DNA of 64,000 nucleotides. It comes from Rhizobiaceae bacterium. GTDB taxonomy: Bacteria; Pseudomonadota; Alphaproteobacteria; Rhizobiales; Rhizobiaceae. Positions 1 to 9,354 of this stretch are shown here, one piece after another (positions within the stretch are counted from its first letter, which is position 1; each line of letters starts with the position of its first letter). Location: positions 1-64,000 of the forward strand of contig JAHBYW010000012.1 of assembly GCA_019635755.1 (NCBI GenBank). The letters are read 5' to 3'. The notes beneath the pieces were generated by a model, which worked only from the letters and a program-made list of their open reading frames with translations, was not told where the DNA came from and searched no databases. Both the position numbers and the translations under genes were made by a program.

Positions 1-144
1 AGCGAACCGGCCCGCGGCATGTAGCAAATCGATTCCGGGGAAACAAGGCGCTTCGTCGCGCCACGGGTGGTCATTGTTGCCCGATCGTTCGGCGCCGGCC
101 GGCGGCATCTGGACGGGCTGCCCCGCCGCAGCCATATGTGACCG

Positions 145-990
145 ATGCTGACCCAGGTTCAGGACAAGACCCCTGCCGCGACCGAGGCGACACGGACGCC
201 AGCCTCGACGGTTGCGACCCCTTCGGCTCCGGTTCGGGCCCCGGATGTGGCGCACATTCCGGCCCGCGGCCCGGCCGTGGTGCCCGCACGCGGCGACATC
301 GCCCGCGCCTTCCTGCCGCGAGACGGGTCGCCGCCCGTCGAATGGCGCGTCGAACCGGGCCTGACCGGCTATGAGGACGCGCTCCGCTTCATGGACGCGC
401 GCGCGGCGGCGATCCGCGAGGGCTCGGCCGGCGAACTGGTCTGGCTGGTCGAGCACCCGCCGCTCTACACGGCCGGCACCAGCGCCAAGCCCGCCGATCT
501 GATCGATCCGGAACGGTTTCCTGTCTTCGACGCCGGCCGCGGCGGCGAATACACCTATCATGGCCCCGGCCAGCGCGTGGCCTACCTCATGCTGGACCTC
601 AAGCGCCGCCGCGAGGACGTGCGCGCCTTCGTGGCCGCGCTTGAGGACTGGATCATCGCGGCGCTGGCCGAGTTCAACGTCGCCGGCGAGCGGCGCGAGG
701 ACCGCGTCGGCGTCTGGGTCGCGCGGCCGGACAAGCCGCCGCTGCCCGGCGGCCTGCCCGCCGAGGACAAGATCGCCGCGATCGGCATCCGGCTGAAGCG
801 GTGGGTGAGCACGCATGGCATCGCGCTGAACGTCGAGCCGGACCTTTCGCATTTCGGCGGCATCGTGCCCTGCGGCGTCACCGGCTACGGCGTCACCAGC
901 CTGGTCGATCTCGGCCTGCCGGTGGCGATGGCCGATGCCGACCGTGCGCTGAAGGTGGCCTTCGGCCGGGTGTTCGGACCTGTGACCTGA
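145..990 (+). CDS. lipB: Octanoyltransferase LipB
   Basis: Transfers octanoyl groups from acyl carrier protein to lipoyl domains, the first step of protein lipoylation in the cytoplasm. The protein contains the family signature [12 protein letters not shown] (residues 132-143), a lysine at 209 before AAIGIR, and the catalytic cysteine in VPCGV (Cys243). The core from about residue 60 matches the family. The first 55 residues are a Pro/Ala-rich low-complexity stretch with no clear ribosome site before the ATG, so the true start may be one of the in-frame GTG codons at 247, 277 or 280. It converges with the leftward M50 gene, only 44 bases away. Confidence 0.93.
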   Translation: MLTQVQDKTPAATEATRTPASTVATPSAPVRAPDVAHIPARGPAVVPARGDIARAFLPRDGSPPVEWRVEPGLTGYEDALRFMDARAAAIREGSAGELVWLVEHPPLYTAGTSAKPADLIDPERFPVFDAGRGGEYTYHGPGQRVAYLMLDLKRRREDVRAFVAALEDWIIAALAEFNVAGERREDRVGVWVARPDKPPLPGGLPAEDKIAAIGIRLKRWVSTHGIALNVEPDLSHFGGIVPCGVTGYGVTSLVDLGLPVAMADADRALKVAFGRVFGPVT

Positions 991-1034
991 GAGCGGGCCG
1001 ACGGATCGCCGGCCGGCCGGTCACAGGACCACCG

Positions 1035-2321
1035 TCAGGTCAGCCGGTCCGCCGCCCAGATCAGCCCGGCACCGTGGATGGCGAAGGCGGCCGCGAAGGC
1101 CAGGGCCAGCATGGCGCGTTCGATCGGCAGGATCGGCTTCAGTTCGCCCTTGAGCTTGGCGCCGCCGCCGGCTGTCAGCAGGCTGAGGATCGCGAAGACG
1201 GCACCCGCCGCGACAAGCACCTCGGCGGAAAAGCCGACGCGGTGGCCGAGCGCCAGGAACGCCGCCATGCCGGCGAAGGAGGCGAGCGCCAGCGTGGCCG
1301 GCGTCGGGCAGACCTGCCGCAGCACCTGGCCCCCGTCGAACTTCCACACCGGCACCAGATTGGCGACGTTGAACAGCGCCGCGCAGCCGGCCAGCATCGC
1401 CAGCACGGTGCCCGCCCGCGCGAAGCCGGAGCCATCGGCCAGCACGCTGGCGGCAATCGCGATCGGCACGAGGAAGGCCGAGAAGCCGGCGCCCATCAGC
1501 GCCACGAACGCCACCTCGAAGCGCGTGTCGTAGGGCCGGCCGCCGATGGCGATGCCGCCCAACAGCGGGATGAAGATCATGCGTGCGCTGCCATGGCCGG
1601 CGACGCGGAAGGCCGCCATGTGGCCAAGTTCATGCAGCGCTACCACCGCCGTCAGGATCGACGCCAGCACCAGCCCGCTTACGGTGAGGCCGAAGAACGG
1701 CCACAGGATCAGCGCCGACAGCACCGCCATGCCGACCTGCGTCAGCGGACGCTCGAACAGCCCGACCCGGCGCACCGTCCCCGTCTCCGCCCAGGATTTC
1801 AGGCGGGCCATCTCGCGGCGCAGCGCGAAATAGCGGAAGGCGAGGAACGCCAGCCCGCGATAGCGGTCCGTCCGCGACAGCGTCACCCGCGTGCCCTCGC
1901 CGGCATCTTCCAGCAGCACGCCTTCGCGGTAGTTGGCCCAGAAGTCCTGGTCGAGCGATGAATCGTCGGCGACGACCGTCGCGAACCCCTCGCCCTTCAC
2001 CACGTCCTCGAACCGCAGCACGCGCTCGATCGGCGCGCCGTCCCGCCCATGCCAGCGCAGCTTCACCCGCGCGCCTGCGCCCGTGCCGACGCCGGCGTCC
2101 GCGCCGCCGTTCGCCGTGCCGGCCAGCGGCTCGACGGCGACGAACTCGCCGGACCAAAGCGCGTCGCTGCCCAGCGGCCACAGCGCCTGCCACAGCACCT
2201 CGCGCCGGGCGTTCAGGGTGGCTGCCAGCCGCACCGTCCTCAGGCCGAGCGGCGCGGCCATCAGCACGAAGATGATGATGACGTTCAGCGCCGCGAGCGC
2301 GGCGATCAGGGCTGGCGACAC
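1035..2321 (-). CDS. M50 (site-2-protease-like) membrane metallopeptidase
   Basis: Predicted intramembrane zinc protease of the inner membrane. After an N-terminal membrane anchor (about 5-25) comes a soluble region (about 35-180) that resembles a SRPBCC/polyketide-cyclase-like domain. The C-terminal half is multi-spanning and carries HELGH (His230, Glu231, His234) and the second metal motif in NLVPVWKFDGG (Asp329), the expected M50 pair. The start is a GTG with GGAG about ten bases upstream. It lies 66 bases downstream of a 28-codon LexA-controlled ORF on the same strand with no terminator between them, so co-transcription and SOS induction are possible. The substrate is unknown. Confidence 0.8.
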   Translation of the reverse strand: MSPALIAALAALNVIIIFVLMAAPLGLRTVRLAATLNARREVLWQALWPLGSDALWSGEFVAVEPLAGTANGGADAGVGTGAGARVKLRWHGRDGAPIERVLRFEDVVKGEGFATVVADDSSLDQDFWANYREGVLLEDAGEGTRVTLSRTDRYRGLAFLAFRYFALRREMARLKSWAETGTVRRVGLFERPLTQVGMAVLSALILWPFFGLTVSGLVLASILTAVVALHELGHMAAFRVAGHGSARMIFIPLLGGIAIGGRPYDTRFEVAFVALMGAGFSAFLVPIAIAASVLADGSGFARAGTVLAMLAGCAALFNVANLVPVWKFDGGQVLRQVCPTPATLALASFAGMAAFLALGHRVGFSAEVLVAAGAVFAILSLLTAGGGAKLKGELKPILPIERAMLALAFAAAFAIHGAGLIWAADRLT

Positions 2322-2387
2322 GTGCGCGGCGCTCCGTTCGCGCCGAAACTACCAGCCCCGGTGGAACAACCCCTTAACGATGGCGCC

Positions 2388-2474
2388 TCACAGGACGCCG
2401 ATCCAGAATGCCGCCGTGACCAGGAAAGCACTCATCGACAGCAGCGAGAAGACGTCCTGCATCAGATCGGTCAT
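2388..2474 (-). CDS. 28-residue SOS-associated membrane peptide
   Basis: Tiny ORF encoding an acidic N-terminus (MTDLMQD) followed by a hydrophobic helix (about residues 8-28) rich in Phe, Leu, Val and Trp: a one-pass inner-membrane peptide. GGAG sits seven bases before the ATG. Directly upstream is a consensus TTGACA -35 element whose -10 region is overlapped by a GTTC-N7-GTTC LexA box. By size and control it resembles SidA, the 29-residue SOS-induced division inhibitor of Caulobacter; this is an analogy of size, topology and regulation, not demonstrated homology. The downstream M50 protease gene may be in the same transcript. A TisB-like membrane toxin is an alternative. Confidence 0.62.
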   Translation of the reverse strand: MTDLMQDVFSLLSMSAFLVTAAFWIGVL

Positions 2475-2495
2475 GGCACGCTCCGTTGTTGGTAT

Positions 2496-2530
2496 GTTCT
2501 ATCTTTGTTCCAGTTTTATTCGAATGTCAA
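2496..2530 (-). promoter_or_regulatory. LexA-repressible promoter for the 28-residue peptide
   Basis: Read on the minus strand, a perfect TTGACA (2530-2525) lies 18 bases before AAAGAT. The interval 2510-2496 is a GTTC-N7-GTTC direct repeat, the established alphaproteobacterial LexA operator, which covers the -10 element. The box ends 21 bases before the peptide start codon. Confidence 0.72.
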
Positions 2531-2645
2531 CGACGGTTTGCGGTGCCGAATCCCATTGGTTAGCGGATCGTTAAGGCGGCGCTAGGCCAGCTTTGCGAGC
2601 GGGGGCATCATCGCCGGCAGGTCGCCCCTGCCATCGGCCAGCGGC

Positions 2646-3329
2646 TCAGAAATCGACGATCTTGCCGTCGGCCAGCGTGACGCGGCGATCCATGCGGCCG
2701 GCCAGTTCGTGGTTGTGCGTGGCGATCAGCGCCGCCAGACCCGACTGCCGGACCAGCGCTTCCAGCGCCTCGAACACGTAGCCGGCGGTCACCGGGTCGA
2801 GGTTGCCGGTCGGCTCGTCGGCCAGCAGCACCAGCGGCGCATTGGCCACGGCACGGGCGATGGCCACGCGCTGCTGCTCGCCGCCGGACAGTTCGGAGGG
2901 CCGGTGCTCGGCTCGCTTGCCGATCTTCATGTAGTCCAGCAGCTGCGCGGCGCGGTCGCGCGCTTCCTTCACGGCGAGCCCGCGCACCAGCTGCGGCATC
3001 ATGATGTTCTCGATCGCAGAGAACTCGGGCAGCAGATGGTGGAACTGGTAGACGAAGCCGATGTCGTTGCGGCGGATGGCGGTACGGTCCTCGTCGGAGA
3101 GGCGGCCGCAGGCCCGGCCGGCCAGCACGACGTCGCCTGCGTCCGGCCGCTCCAGCAGACCGGCGGTGTGCAGCAGCGTCGACTTGCCAGCGCCCGACGG
3201 CGCCACCAGCGCGACGATCTCGCCGCGCCTCAGCGCGAAATCCGCGCCGTTCAGGATGGTGAGCCGCTTCGTGCCCTGCTGGTAGTGCCGCTCGACGCTT
3301 CTCAGCTCGACAATGGCGTCCGCCATCAT
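2646..3329 (-). CDS. lolD: Lipoprotein-releasing ABC transporter ATPase LolD
   Basis: ATP-binding subunit of the inner-membrane complex that detaches outer-membrane lipoproteins and hands them to LolA. The 227-residue protein has Walker A (SGAGKSTLL), signature [14 protein letters not shown] and Walker B followed by DEPTGNLD. Its ATG overlaps the stop codon of the upstream permease gene (ATGA-type coupling), so the two are translated from one message. The pairing proS-lolC-lolD is common in Rhizobiales. Confidence 0.93.
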   Translation of the reverse strand: MMADAIVELRSVERHYQQGTKRLTILNGADFALRRGEIVALVAPSGAGKSTLLHTAGLLERPDAGDVVLAGRACGRLSDEDRTAIRRNDIGFVYQFHHLLPEFSAIENIMMPQLVRGLAVKEARDRAAQLLDYMKIGKRAEHRPSELSGGEQQRVAIARAVANAPLVLLADEPTGNLDPVTAGYVFEALEALVRQSGLAALIATHNHELAGRMDRRVTLADGKIVDF

Positions 3330-4642
3330 TCGTACCTCAGCGCTTCGACCGGATCGAGCCGGGCGGCGCGCCAGGCGGGGAACAGCGTCGCGATGAACGA
3401 CAGCACGAGCGCCATGACGATGACGGAGATCGTCTCGCCGGCGTCCATCTTTGCCGGCAGCTTGCTGAGGAAGTAGAGTTCCGGATTGAAGAGCACCGTG
3501 CCCGACAGCCAGGAGAAGAACTGGCGGATCGATTCGACGTTCAGGCAGATCACCAGCCCGAGAATGACGCCGGCGATCGTGCCGGTCATGCCGATCGCAG
3601 CGCCGGTCATCAGGAAGATGCGCATCACGGCGCCGCGGGTCGCGCCCATCGTGCGGAGGATGGCGATGTCGCGGCCCTTGTCCTTCACCAGCATGATCAG
3701 ACCGGAGATGATGTTGAGCGCCGCCACCAGCACGATCAGCGTCAGGATCATGAACATCACGTTGCGCTCGACCTCGAGCGCCGAGAAGAAGGTCTGGTTC
3801 CGCTGCCGCCAGTCGGTGATGTAGATCGGCCGCTGCGCCGCCGCCTCGATCGGGGCGATCAGGGCATCGACGCGGTCCGGGTCATCGACGAAGACCTCGA
3901 TCGAATGCGCGCGGTTCTCCTGGTTGAAATAGAGCTGCGCCTCGGAGAGCGGCATGAACACGATCCCCTGGTCGTATTCCGACATGCCGACCTCGAAGAT
4001 CGCGACCACCGGATAGGATTTCACGCGCGGCGTCGTGCCGAAGGGCGTGATGTCCCCCTCGGGTGAGATGAGGGTCAGCGAATCGCCGAGGATCAACCCG
4101 AGATTCTCCGACATGCGCGAGCCGATCGCGACCCCCTCGCTGGTGTCGAAGCCCTCCAGCGTGCCCTGCTTGATGTTGGTGGACACGATCTCCAGCTTGT
4201 CGACGTCCTGCTCGCGGATGCCGCGCACGACGGCGCCCGCGCCGACGCCGATCCGGCCGGATGCCAGCGTCTGGCCGTCGATCAGCGGGATGGCGAAGCG
4301 GACGCCCGGCACCCCCTCGATGCGGGCCGCCACCGCGTCGTAATCGTCCAGGGGGCTGTCCACCGGCTGCACCACGAGATGGCCGTTGATGCCGAGGATG
4401 CGGGTCAGAAGTTCGGCGCGGAAGCCGTTCATCACGGCCATCACCACGATCAGCGTGGCGACACCCAGCATGATGCCGGCGAAGGAGATGGCGGCGATGA
4501 CCGAGATGAAGGCCTCCTTCCGCCGCGAGCGGAGGTAGCGCCAGGCCACCATGCGCTCGAACACGGAGAAGGCCCGCGCGCCCTTGGCGGCGCGCGGCGC
4601 CTTGCCGGCCGCGGCCTGCGTCGCGGGCGCGCCGGCGCTCAT
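3326..4642 (-). CDS. lolC: LolC/E-family lipoprotein-releasing permease
   Basis: Membrane permease partner of LolD. The 438-residue protein has an N-terminal membrane helix (about 40-65), a large periplasmic domain, and three C-terminal helices forming an FtsX-type domain that ends in DPVEALRYE, the usual LolC/E terminus. The start at MSAGAPATQ is chosen because its ATG overlaps the proS stop codon. An Ala/Lys-rich 25-residue cytoplasmic leader precedes the first helix. Alphaproteobacteria usually encode one permease, so the LolC versus LolE label is arbitrary. Confidence 0.92.
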   Translation of the reverse strand: MSAGAPATQAAAGKAPRAAKGARAFSVFERMVAWRYLRSRRKEAFISVIAAISFAGIMLGVATLIVVMAVMNGFRAELLTRILGINGHLVVQPVDSPLDDYDAVAARIEGVPGVRFAIPLIDGQTLASGRIGVGAGAVVRGIREQDVDKLEIVSTNIKQGTLEGFDTSEGVAIGSRMSENLGLILGDSLTLISPEGDITPFGTTPRVKSYPVVAIFEVGMSEYDQGIVFMPLSEAQLYFNQENRAHSIEVFVDDPDRVDALIAPIEAAAQRPIYITDWRQRNQTFFSALEVERNVMFMILTLIVLVAALNIISGLIMLVKDKGRDIAILRTMGATRGAVMRIFLMTGAAIGMTGTIAGVILGLVICLNVESIRQFFSWLSGTVLFNPELYFLSKLPAKMDAGETISVIVMALVLSFIATLFPAWRAARLDPVEALRYE

Positions 4643-5967
4643 TGCGTCTTCCCGAGCGATTCGACCAGGCTCGCGATCGTCTTGACGTCGCGTTCGCCGG
4701 TCGACCGGCGCTTGACCTCGACCTCGCCGGCGGCCACGCCGCGCGGTCCGACGATCACCTGCCACGGCACGCCGATCAGGTCGGCGGTCGCGAACTTGCC
4801 GCCGGCGCGGTTGTCGGTGTCGTCGTAGAGCACGTCGAGCCCCGCCGCCATGTGGGCCGCGTAGAGCTCCTCGCAGACGCGGTCGCACTCGGCGTCGCCT
4901 GCCTTCATGTTGATGATCACGACGTCGAAGGGCGCGACGCTCTCCGGCCAGATGATGCCGGCGTCGTCATGGCTGGCCTCGATGATCGCCGCGATCAGCC
5001 GCGTCGGGCCGATGCCGTAGGAGCCCATCGACACGAAATGCTCCTTGCCGTCCGGCCCCTGCACCTTGGCGCCCATCGGCTTCGAGTATTTCTCGCCGAA
5101 GTGGAAGATGTGGCCGACCTCGATGCCGCGCGCGGAGAGCCGGTCGGCCTCGGGGATCGCCGACCATGCCGCCTCGTCGTGCATCTCGTCCGTCGCCGCG
5201 TAGGGCGTCGTCCACGTCTTCACGATGCCGCCGATCTCGTCGTCATTGCGGAAGTCGACGCTTTCGCCGGGCACCGCCAGGTCGAGGAAGTCCTTGTGGC
5301 AGAACACCTGACTCTCGCCGGTGTCGGCGAGGATGATGAATTCGTGCGAAAGGTCGCCGCCGATCGGGCCGGTGTCGGCCCGCATCGGGATCGCCTTCAG
5401 CCCCATGCGCGTGAAGGTCCGGAGATAGGCGACGAACATGCGGTTGTAGGCGGCGCGCGCGCCCTCGTAGTTCAGGTCGAACGAATAGGCGTCCTTCATC
5501 AGGAACTCGCGCCCGCGCATGACGCCGAAGCGGGGCCGTACCTCGTCGCGGAACTTCCACTGGATGTGGTAGAGGTTCAGCGGCAAGTCCTTGTAGGACT
5601 TCACGTAGGAGCGGAAGATCTCGGTCACCATCTCCTCGTTGGTCGGCCCGTAGAGCAGGTCGCGCTCCTGGCGGTCCTTGATGCGCAGCATCTCCTTGCC
5701 GTAGTCGTTGTAGCGGCCGCTTTCCTTCCACAGCTCGGCCGACTGGATGGTGGGCATCAGGATCTCCAGCGCCCCGGCGCGGTCCTGCTCCTCGCGGATG
5801 ATCCGGTTGACCTTGTCCAGCACGCGCTTGCCGAGCGGCAGCATCGTGAACGAGCCCTGCCCCTGCTGGCGAATCATGCCGGCACGCAGCATCAGGCGGT
5901 GCGAAACGATTTCCGCCTCGCGCGGATTCTCTTTGAGGATCGGCAGGAAGTAGCGCGACAGTCGCAT
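4639..5967 (-). CDS. proS: Prolyl-tRNA synthetase (short form)
   Basis: Class II aminoacyl-tRNA synthetase charging tRNA-Pro. The 442-residue length matches the alphaproteobacterial short form, which lacks the editing insertion domain. Motif 2 is in [10 protein letters not shown] and motif 3 in GSYGIGPTR; the C-terminal anticodon-binding domain ends the protein. I chose the start at MRLSRYFLP because this is the conserved N-terminus of rhizobial ProS; an upstream ATG at 6036 would add 23 residues but has no ribosome site. First gene of proS-lolC-lolD. Confidence 0.93.
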   Translation of the reverse strand: MRLSRYFLPILKENPREAEIVSHRLMLRAGMIRQQGQGSFTMLPLGKRVLDKVNRIIREEQDRAGALEILMPTIQSAELWKESGRYNDYGKEMLRIKDRQERDLLYGPTNEEMVTEIFRSYVKSYKDLPLNLYHIQWKFRDEVRPRFGVMRGREFLMKDAYSFDLNYEGARAAYNRMFVAYLRTFTRMGLKAIPMRADTGPIGGDLSHEFIILADTGESQVFCHKDFLDLAVPGESVDFRNDDEIGGIVKTWTTPYAATDEMHDEAAWSAIPEADRLSARGIEVGHIFHFGEKYSKPMGAKVQGPDGKEHFVSMGSYGIGPTRLIAAIIEASHDDAGIIWPESVAPFDVVIINMKAGDAECDRVCEELYAAHMAAGLDVLYDDTDNRAGGKFATADLIGVPWQVIVGPRGVAAGEVEVKRRSTGERDVKTIASLVESLGKTQ

Positions 5968-6566
5968 TCGGTATCCGGAGGTGGAGGAACGCCGCGGAAT
6001 CGGCGGCGACGCAGGCTGAACGTGAGAGCGCTTCATAGCCATTTCAAGGGCGCATGGAAACCCGAGCCGCCGCGCCCGATGGGTCAGGATCGCTGACAGA
6101 TTTTCAGGCAGGACTTGCATCGCTCTTGTGCAGCGCAACACAATTTGGCTGCGTTCTGGCAAAATTATGCGTGACTTCCCTGGCACCTGTGGGCTAAGGA
6201 TTTGGCATAACCGAGAGAGCAGAGAAAAAGCTGCTCTCCCCACGCGGTCAAAGTCTTGGGAGGATGCGATCTAGGCGCGGTAACACGCAGCCGCCGGACA
6301 CCGGAAAGCAGATCGGACGCGTTTCCTTGCAAGGCCTCGTGCCTTGCATTTTTTTTGTGCAGCCGGCAGCCGCCGCCCAGTCAGCATCCGCTCCCCGCCT
6401 CGCGCCGCCCGGGTCCCTTTGCCCGGAGAATTTCACCGGCGCGTCGCCCTTCCGGACCCTTGCCGCCACCGATTTTCCTTGATTCCCGCCGACATCTGGC
6501 GCCGGCTTGAAACGGCGCATGCGGGCAACGCATGGTGCGCCACGACTTCTGGAGCGGAGGCTTTCG
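5968..6566. other. Divergent intergenic region proS / secreted protease
   Basis: About 600 bases without a convincing gene between two divergently transcribed units. It holds a perfect 8-bp stem-loop at 6215-6238 (GAGAGCAG paired with CTGCTCTC, A-rich loop) without a T-run, plausibly in the proS leader. GGAG and GGAGG-like sequence just before 6567 is the ribosome site of the protease. I could not assign promoters confidently. Confidence 0.5.
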
Positions 6567-7589
6567 ATGACCATCAGCATGTCCCGGGTAACGTTGTGCG
6601 CGGCCGCGGCCGGCACGTTGCTCTTTGCCGCATATCCGGTCCTGGCGCAGGACATCGCGCGCAAGATCGAGACGAACCCGATCGAGGTCGTTCCCGCGCA
6701 GCGCAGCGAGATCCTCGCCGCTGGCGGCGCCGACCGCCTGCTCGGCGGGCGCATGGCCGATCCCGGCGAATGGCCGTTCCAGATCGCGCTGCTCGCCACC
6801 AACTACCTCGACCCCAGCGCACAGTCGCAGACCAATGCGCAGTTCTGCGGCGGCAGCCTGATTGCCGCGCAGTGGGTGCTCACCGCCGCGCACTGCGTCG
6901 TCGACGAGAATGCCCGTGCCTACGACCCGCGCCTCGCCACGGTGCTCGTCGGCGCCACGAACCTCGCCGAGGGCAAGCGCTACCGCATCGAGCAGATCAT
7001 CGTGCATGACGGCTACTCGCCCGTCACCTTCGACAACGACATCGCGCTGATCAAGCTCGCCACGCCGGCCACCGGCCAGCAGACGATCGCGCTGACCGAC
7101 GGCTCGCTGCCCGACGAAAGCGGCAAGGCGACGCTGATCGGCTGGGGCCTGATGGAGGACGGCACTGCGCCGGTCGACCTGATGGAGGCCGAGATGGGCG
7201 TCTACCCGCGCCAGGCCTGCAACGACGGCATCCGCGGCTACTTCCGGGACGGCATCCAGATGATCCTGGAATCGCAAGCGCAGTCCATGCACATCGACGA
7301 GACCGCCATCCGCTATGCGATGGAGGTCATCGGGGCCGGCCTCGGCGATCCGCTCAGCGAGCGCATGATCTGCGCCGGCACGCCGACGGGCGAGATCAGC
7401 TCGTGCAACGGCGACAGCGGCGGCCCGCTGTTCGTCACCACCGACAAGGGCCTGGTGCAGATCGGCGTCGTCAGCTGGGGCGCCGGTCCGCTGGACGCGA
7501 CGTCCTTCTGCGGCCACGAGAATGCCTACGCGGTCTATGCGCGCGTCTCGGCCTTCCGGCAGTGGATCAAAGACAAGTCCGGCGTCTGA
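6567..7589 (+). CDS. Secreted trypsin-fold (S1) serine protease
   Basis: Exported S1-family endopeptidase of 340 residues. A Sec signal peptide (about 1-28, ending VLAQD) is followed by a propeptide-like stretch and the catalytic domain. The triad is complete: His109 in TAAHC, Asp158 in DNDIAL, Ser284 in GDSGGP. The position equivalent to chymotrypsin 189 is Ser278 rather than the Asp of trypsin, suggesting non-tryptic specificity. Six cysteines could form three disulfides. A helical insertion of about 45 residues lies between QAC and MICAG. It is immediately followed by a catalytically dead paralogue with the same insertion. A good ribosome site precedes the ATG. Confidence 0.9.
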   Translation: MTISMSRVTLCAAAAGTLLFAAYPVLAQDIARKIETNPIEVVPAQRSEILAAGGADRLLGGRMADPGEWPFQIALLATNYLDPSAQSQTNAQFCGGSLIAAQWVLTAAHCVVDENARAYDPRLATVLVGATNLAEGKRYRIEQIIVHDGYSPVTFDNDIALIKLATPATGQQTIALTDGSLPDESGKATLIGWGLMEDGTAPVDLMEAEMGVYPRQACNDGIRGYFRDGIQMILESQAQSMHIDETAIRYAMEVIGAGLGDPLSERMICAGTPTGEISSCNGDSGGPLFVTTDKGLVQIGVVSWGAGPLDATSFCGHENAYAVYARVSAFRQWIKDKSGV

Positions 7590-7650
7590 CCGCCGCGGCG
7601 CATCGCCGGCGGCGTTCCGCGCCGCCGGCTCCAGACGACGGGAGGCGACG

Positions 7651-8580
7651 ATGATGGCACGGATGGCGCTTGCGCTGGCAGCCACCGCGCTCCTCGCGGC
7701 GGGCGCGTCCGCTGCCGAGCGGCTCGATCCGCGCAGCAAGTTCGCCGACCGCGCCGTCGGCGCGACCGAGCGCCTCCTCCCTTTCCACGAGGTGGCCGAG
7801 GGCCGGTATCCGTTCCAGGTCGCGCTGCTCAACGGGTTCATGCTGGCCGATCCCGCGATCCCGCAGGCGGAAGCGCAGTTCTGCGGCGGAACGCTCATCG
7901 CGCCCGACTGGGTCCTGACCGCCGCGCGCTGCGTGGCCTACGAGGGCGAGGTGGCGACGCTCGACAGCACGCTGGTGCTCGCCGGCTCGGTCGACCTGAA
8001 CAAGGGGCGTCGGGTGGCGGTCGCCGAAATCATCGTCCACGAAGATTTCGACTGGGAAAGCGACGCCGCCAACGTCGCGCTGCTCAGGCTGGCCACGCCC
8101 GTCACCGATCTCGCGCCCGTGCGGCTCGCGGACGGACCGGGCGCCGAGCTTTCCGGCAAGGCGCACTACCTGGGCTGGGGCCTGCTGGACGATGGCACAT
8201 GGCCGACGACGCTGCAGGAAACCGAGACCGTCCTGGTGCCGTCCGACGTCTGCGGCGAAGGCATGTTCGCGGCCGCGCTCCGGCAGGTCGAGGCCTCGCT
8301 GCAGGACGCCGGCTTCCCCGACGACGCGGTGGACAGCGTCATGACGACGCTCGGCGAAGACGGCGCCAAGCCGCTGGCCGCGGGGCAGCTCTGCACCGGC
8401 AACGATGCGCTGTCGGCGCCGGCGCTCGGCAATGACGGGGGCCCGCTGCTGGTCGATACGGGTGCCGGGCTGGTCCAGGTCGGCGTCATCGCCGCCGGCA
8501 GCTTCCCGCCCCTACCCTACGCGACCCATGCCGATGTCGGCTATCTGCGCGGCTGGATCCGCGACAAGACCGGCATCTGA
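7651..8580 (+). CDS. Trypsin-fold pseudoprotease, paralogue of the upstream protease
   Basis: Secreted S1-fold protein of 309 residues with a signal peptide ending ASAAE (about 21). It aligns along its length with the preceding active protease, including the helical insertion, but all three catalytic residues are replaced: His becomes Arg93 (TAARC), Asp becomes Asn141 (NVALL) and Ser becomes Asp262 (GNDGGP). The cysteine pair near the active site (SSC and SFC in the sister) is lost too, leaving four cysteines. The reading frame is intact and GGAGG precedes the ATG, so this is not a decayed gene. A regulatory or binding partner of the protease is the natural inference. Confidence 0.85.
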   Translation: MMARMALALAATALLAAGASAAERLDPRSKFADRAVGATERLLPFHEVAEGRYPFQVALLNGFMLADPAIPQAEAQFCGGTLIAPDWVLTAARCVAYEGEVATLDSTLVLAGSVDLNKGRRVAVAEIIVHEDFDWESDAANVALLRLATPVTDLAPVRLADGPGAELSGKAHYLGWGLLDDGTWPTTLQETETVLVPSDVCGEGMFAAALRQVEASLQDAGFPDDAVDSVMTTLGEDGAKPLAAGQLCTGNDALSAPALGNDGGPLLVDTGAGLVQVGVIAAGSFPPLPYATHADVGYLRGWIRDKTGI

Positions 8581-8585
8581 AGCGG

Positions 8586-8864
8586 CTACCTGCCCGTGCC
8601 GAATTCCGGCACGATCCGCGGGATGTCGTCGATGCTGAAGCCGTAGACCCTTGTCAGCACGTAGAGTGCGGCGAAGATCACCGCGGTCACGACCGTCGTG
8701 CGGACGACCGCGCGCAGCATGTGCGGGCCGCCCGGCGCGCTGGGCACCGTGCCCAGCGTCACGTCCTCGGCCTCGTCCTGCGTGCGCAGGCTGAACGGCA
8801 GCATCGCGAACAGCACGAGCCACCAGATCACGAAGAAGATGGCGACGGCCGAAATCCATGCCAT
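8586..8864 (-). CDS. DUF1467-family inner-membrane protein
   Basis: Small membrane protein of 92 residues with two helices (about 2-24 and 53-72) and the stretch WWLVLFAMLPFSLRTQ typical of DUF1467. Its ATG overlaps the stop codon of the methylmalonyl-CoA epimerase gene (TGATG). It is the last gene of the long nuo-birA-rnj-mce unit, a placement also seen in other Rhizobiales. The function is unknown. It meets the rightward pseudoprotease gene with only five bases between stops. Confidence 0.85.
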   Translation of the reverse strand: MAWISAVAIFFVIWWLVLFAMLPFSLRTQDEAEDVTLGTVPSAPGGPHMLRAVVRTTVVTAVIFAALYVLTRVYGFSIDDIPRIVPEFGTGR

Positions 8865-9268
8865 CAGACCTGCTCCAGCTCGACCAGCGTTCCGAAGAAA
8901 TCCTTCGGATGCAGGAACAGCACCGGCTTGCCGTGCGCGCCGGTCTTGGGATTGCCGTCGCCCAGCACGCGTGCGCCCGCGGCCTTCAGCCGGTCCCGCG
9001 CGGCGATGATGTCGTCCACCTCGTAGCAGACGTGATGCATGCCGCCCGACGGGTTCTTGTCGAGGAAGGCCGCGATCGGCGACGCCTGGCCCAGCGGCTG
9101 CATGAGTTCGACCTTGGTGTTGCCGGTGTCGACGAATACCACCGTCACGCCATGCTCGGGCAGCGCGATCGGGGCGCCGACGCGGGCGCCCAGCGTGTCG
9201 CGATAGGTCACGGCTGCGGCCTCGACATCCGGCACGGCAATGGCGACATGGTTCAGGCGTCCGATCAT
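8864..9268 (-). CDS. mce: Methylmalonyl-CoA epimerase
   Basis: Interconverts (2R)- and (2S)-methylmalonyl-CoA in propionyl-CoA catabolism. The 134-residue vicinal-oxygen-chelate protein has the metal-binding residues of the family: His in LNHVAIAV, His in GGMHHVCYEV and Glu in LVELEQV at the C-terminus. It lies between rnj and DUF1467 in the leftward operon and overlaps the latter. Confidence 0.92.
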   Translation of the reverse strand: MIGRLNHVAIAVPDVEAAAVTYRDTLGARVGAPIALPEHGVTVVFVDTGNTKVELMQPLGQASPIAAFLDKNPSGGMHHVCYEVDDIIAARDRLKAAGARVLGDGNPKTGAHGKPVLFLHPKDFFGTLVELEQV

Positions 9269-9279
9269 GGGCGTATCCG

Positions 9280-9354
9280 ATGTGAATGGTGAAGGGTGGA
9301 TGGCAAGATGGCGCGTCTCCCATTCACCATTTTACCATTCACAGTTCACCTCGT
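9280..9354. repeat. ATTCACC-type inverted repeat between rnj and mce
   Basis: Copies of GTGAATGGTGAA on one side and ATTCACCATT plus TACCATTCAC on the other form a stem-loop overlapping the end of rnj. Related words (CCATTCACCATTCACGG and tandem GCGAATG) occur near 62.4-62.5 kb, so this is a dispersed small repeat family. There is no T-run typical of a terminator. Confidence 0.55.
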
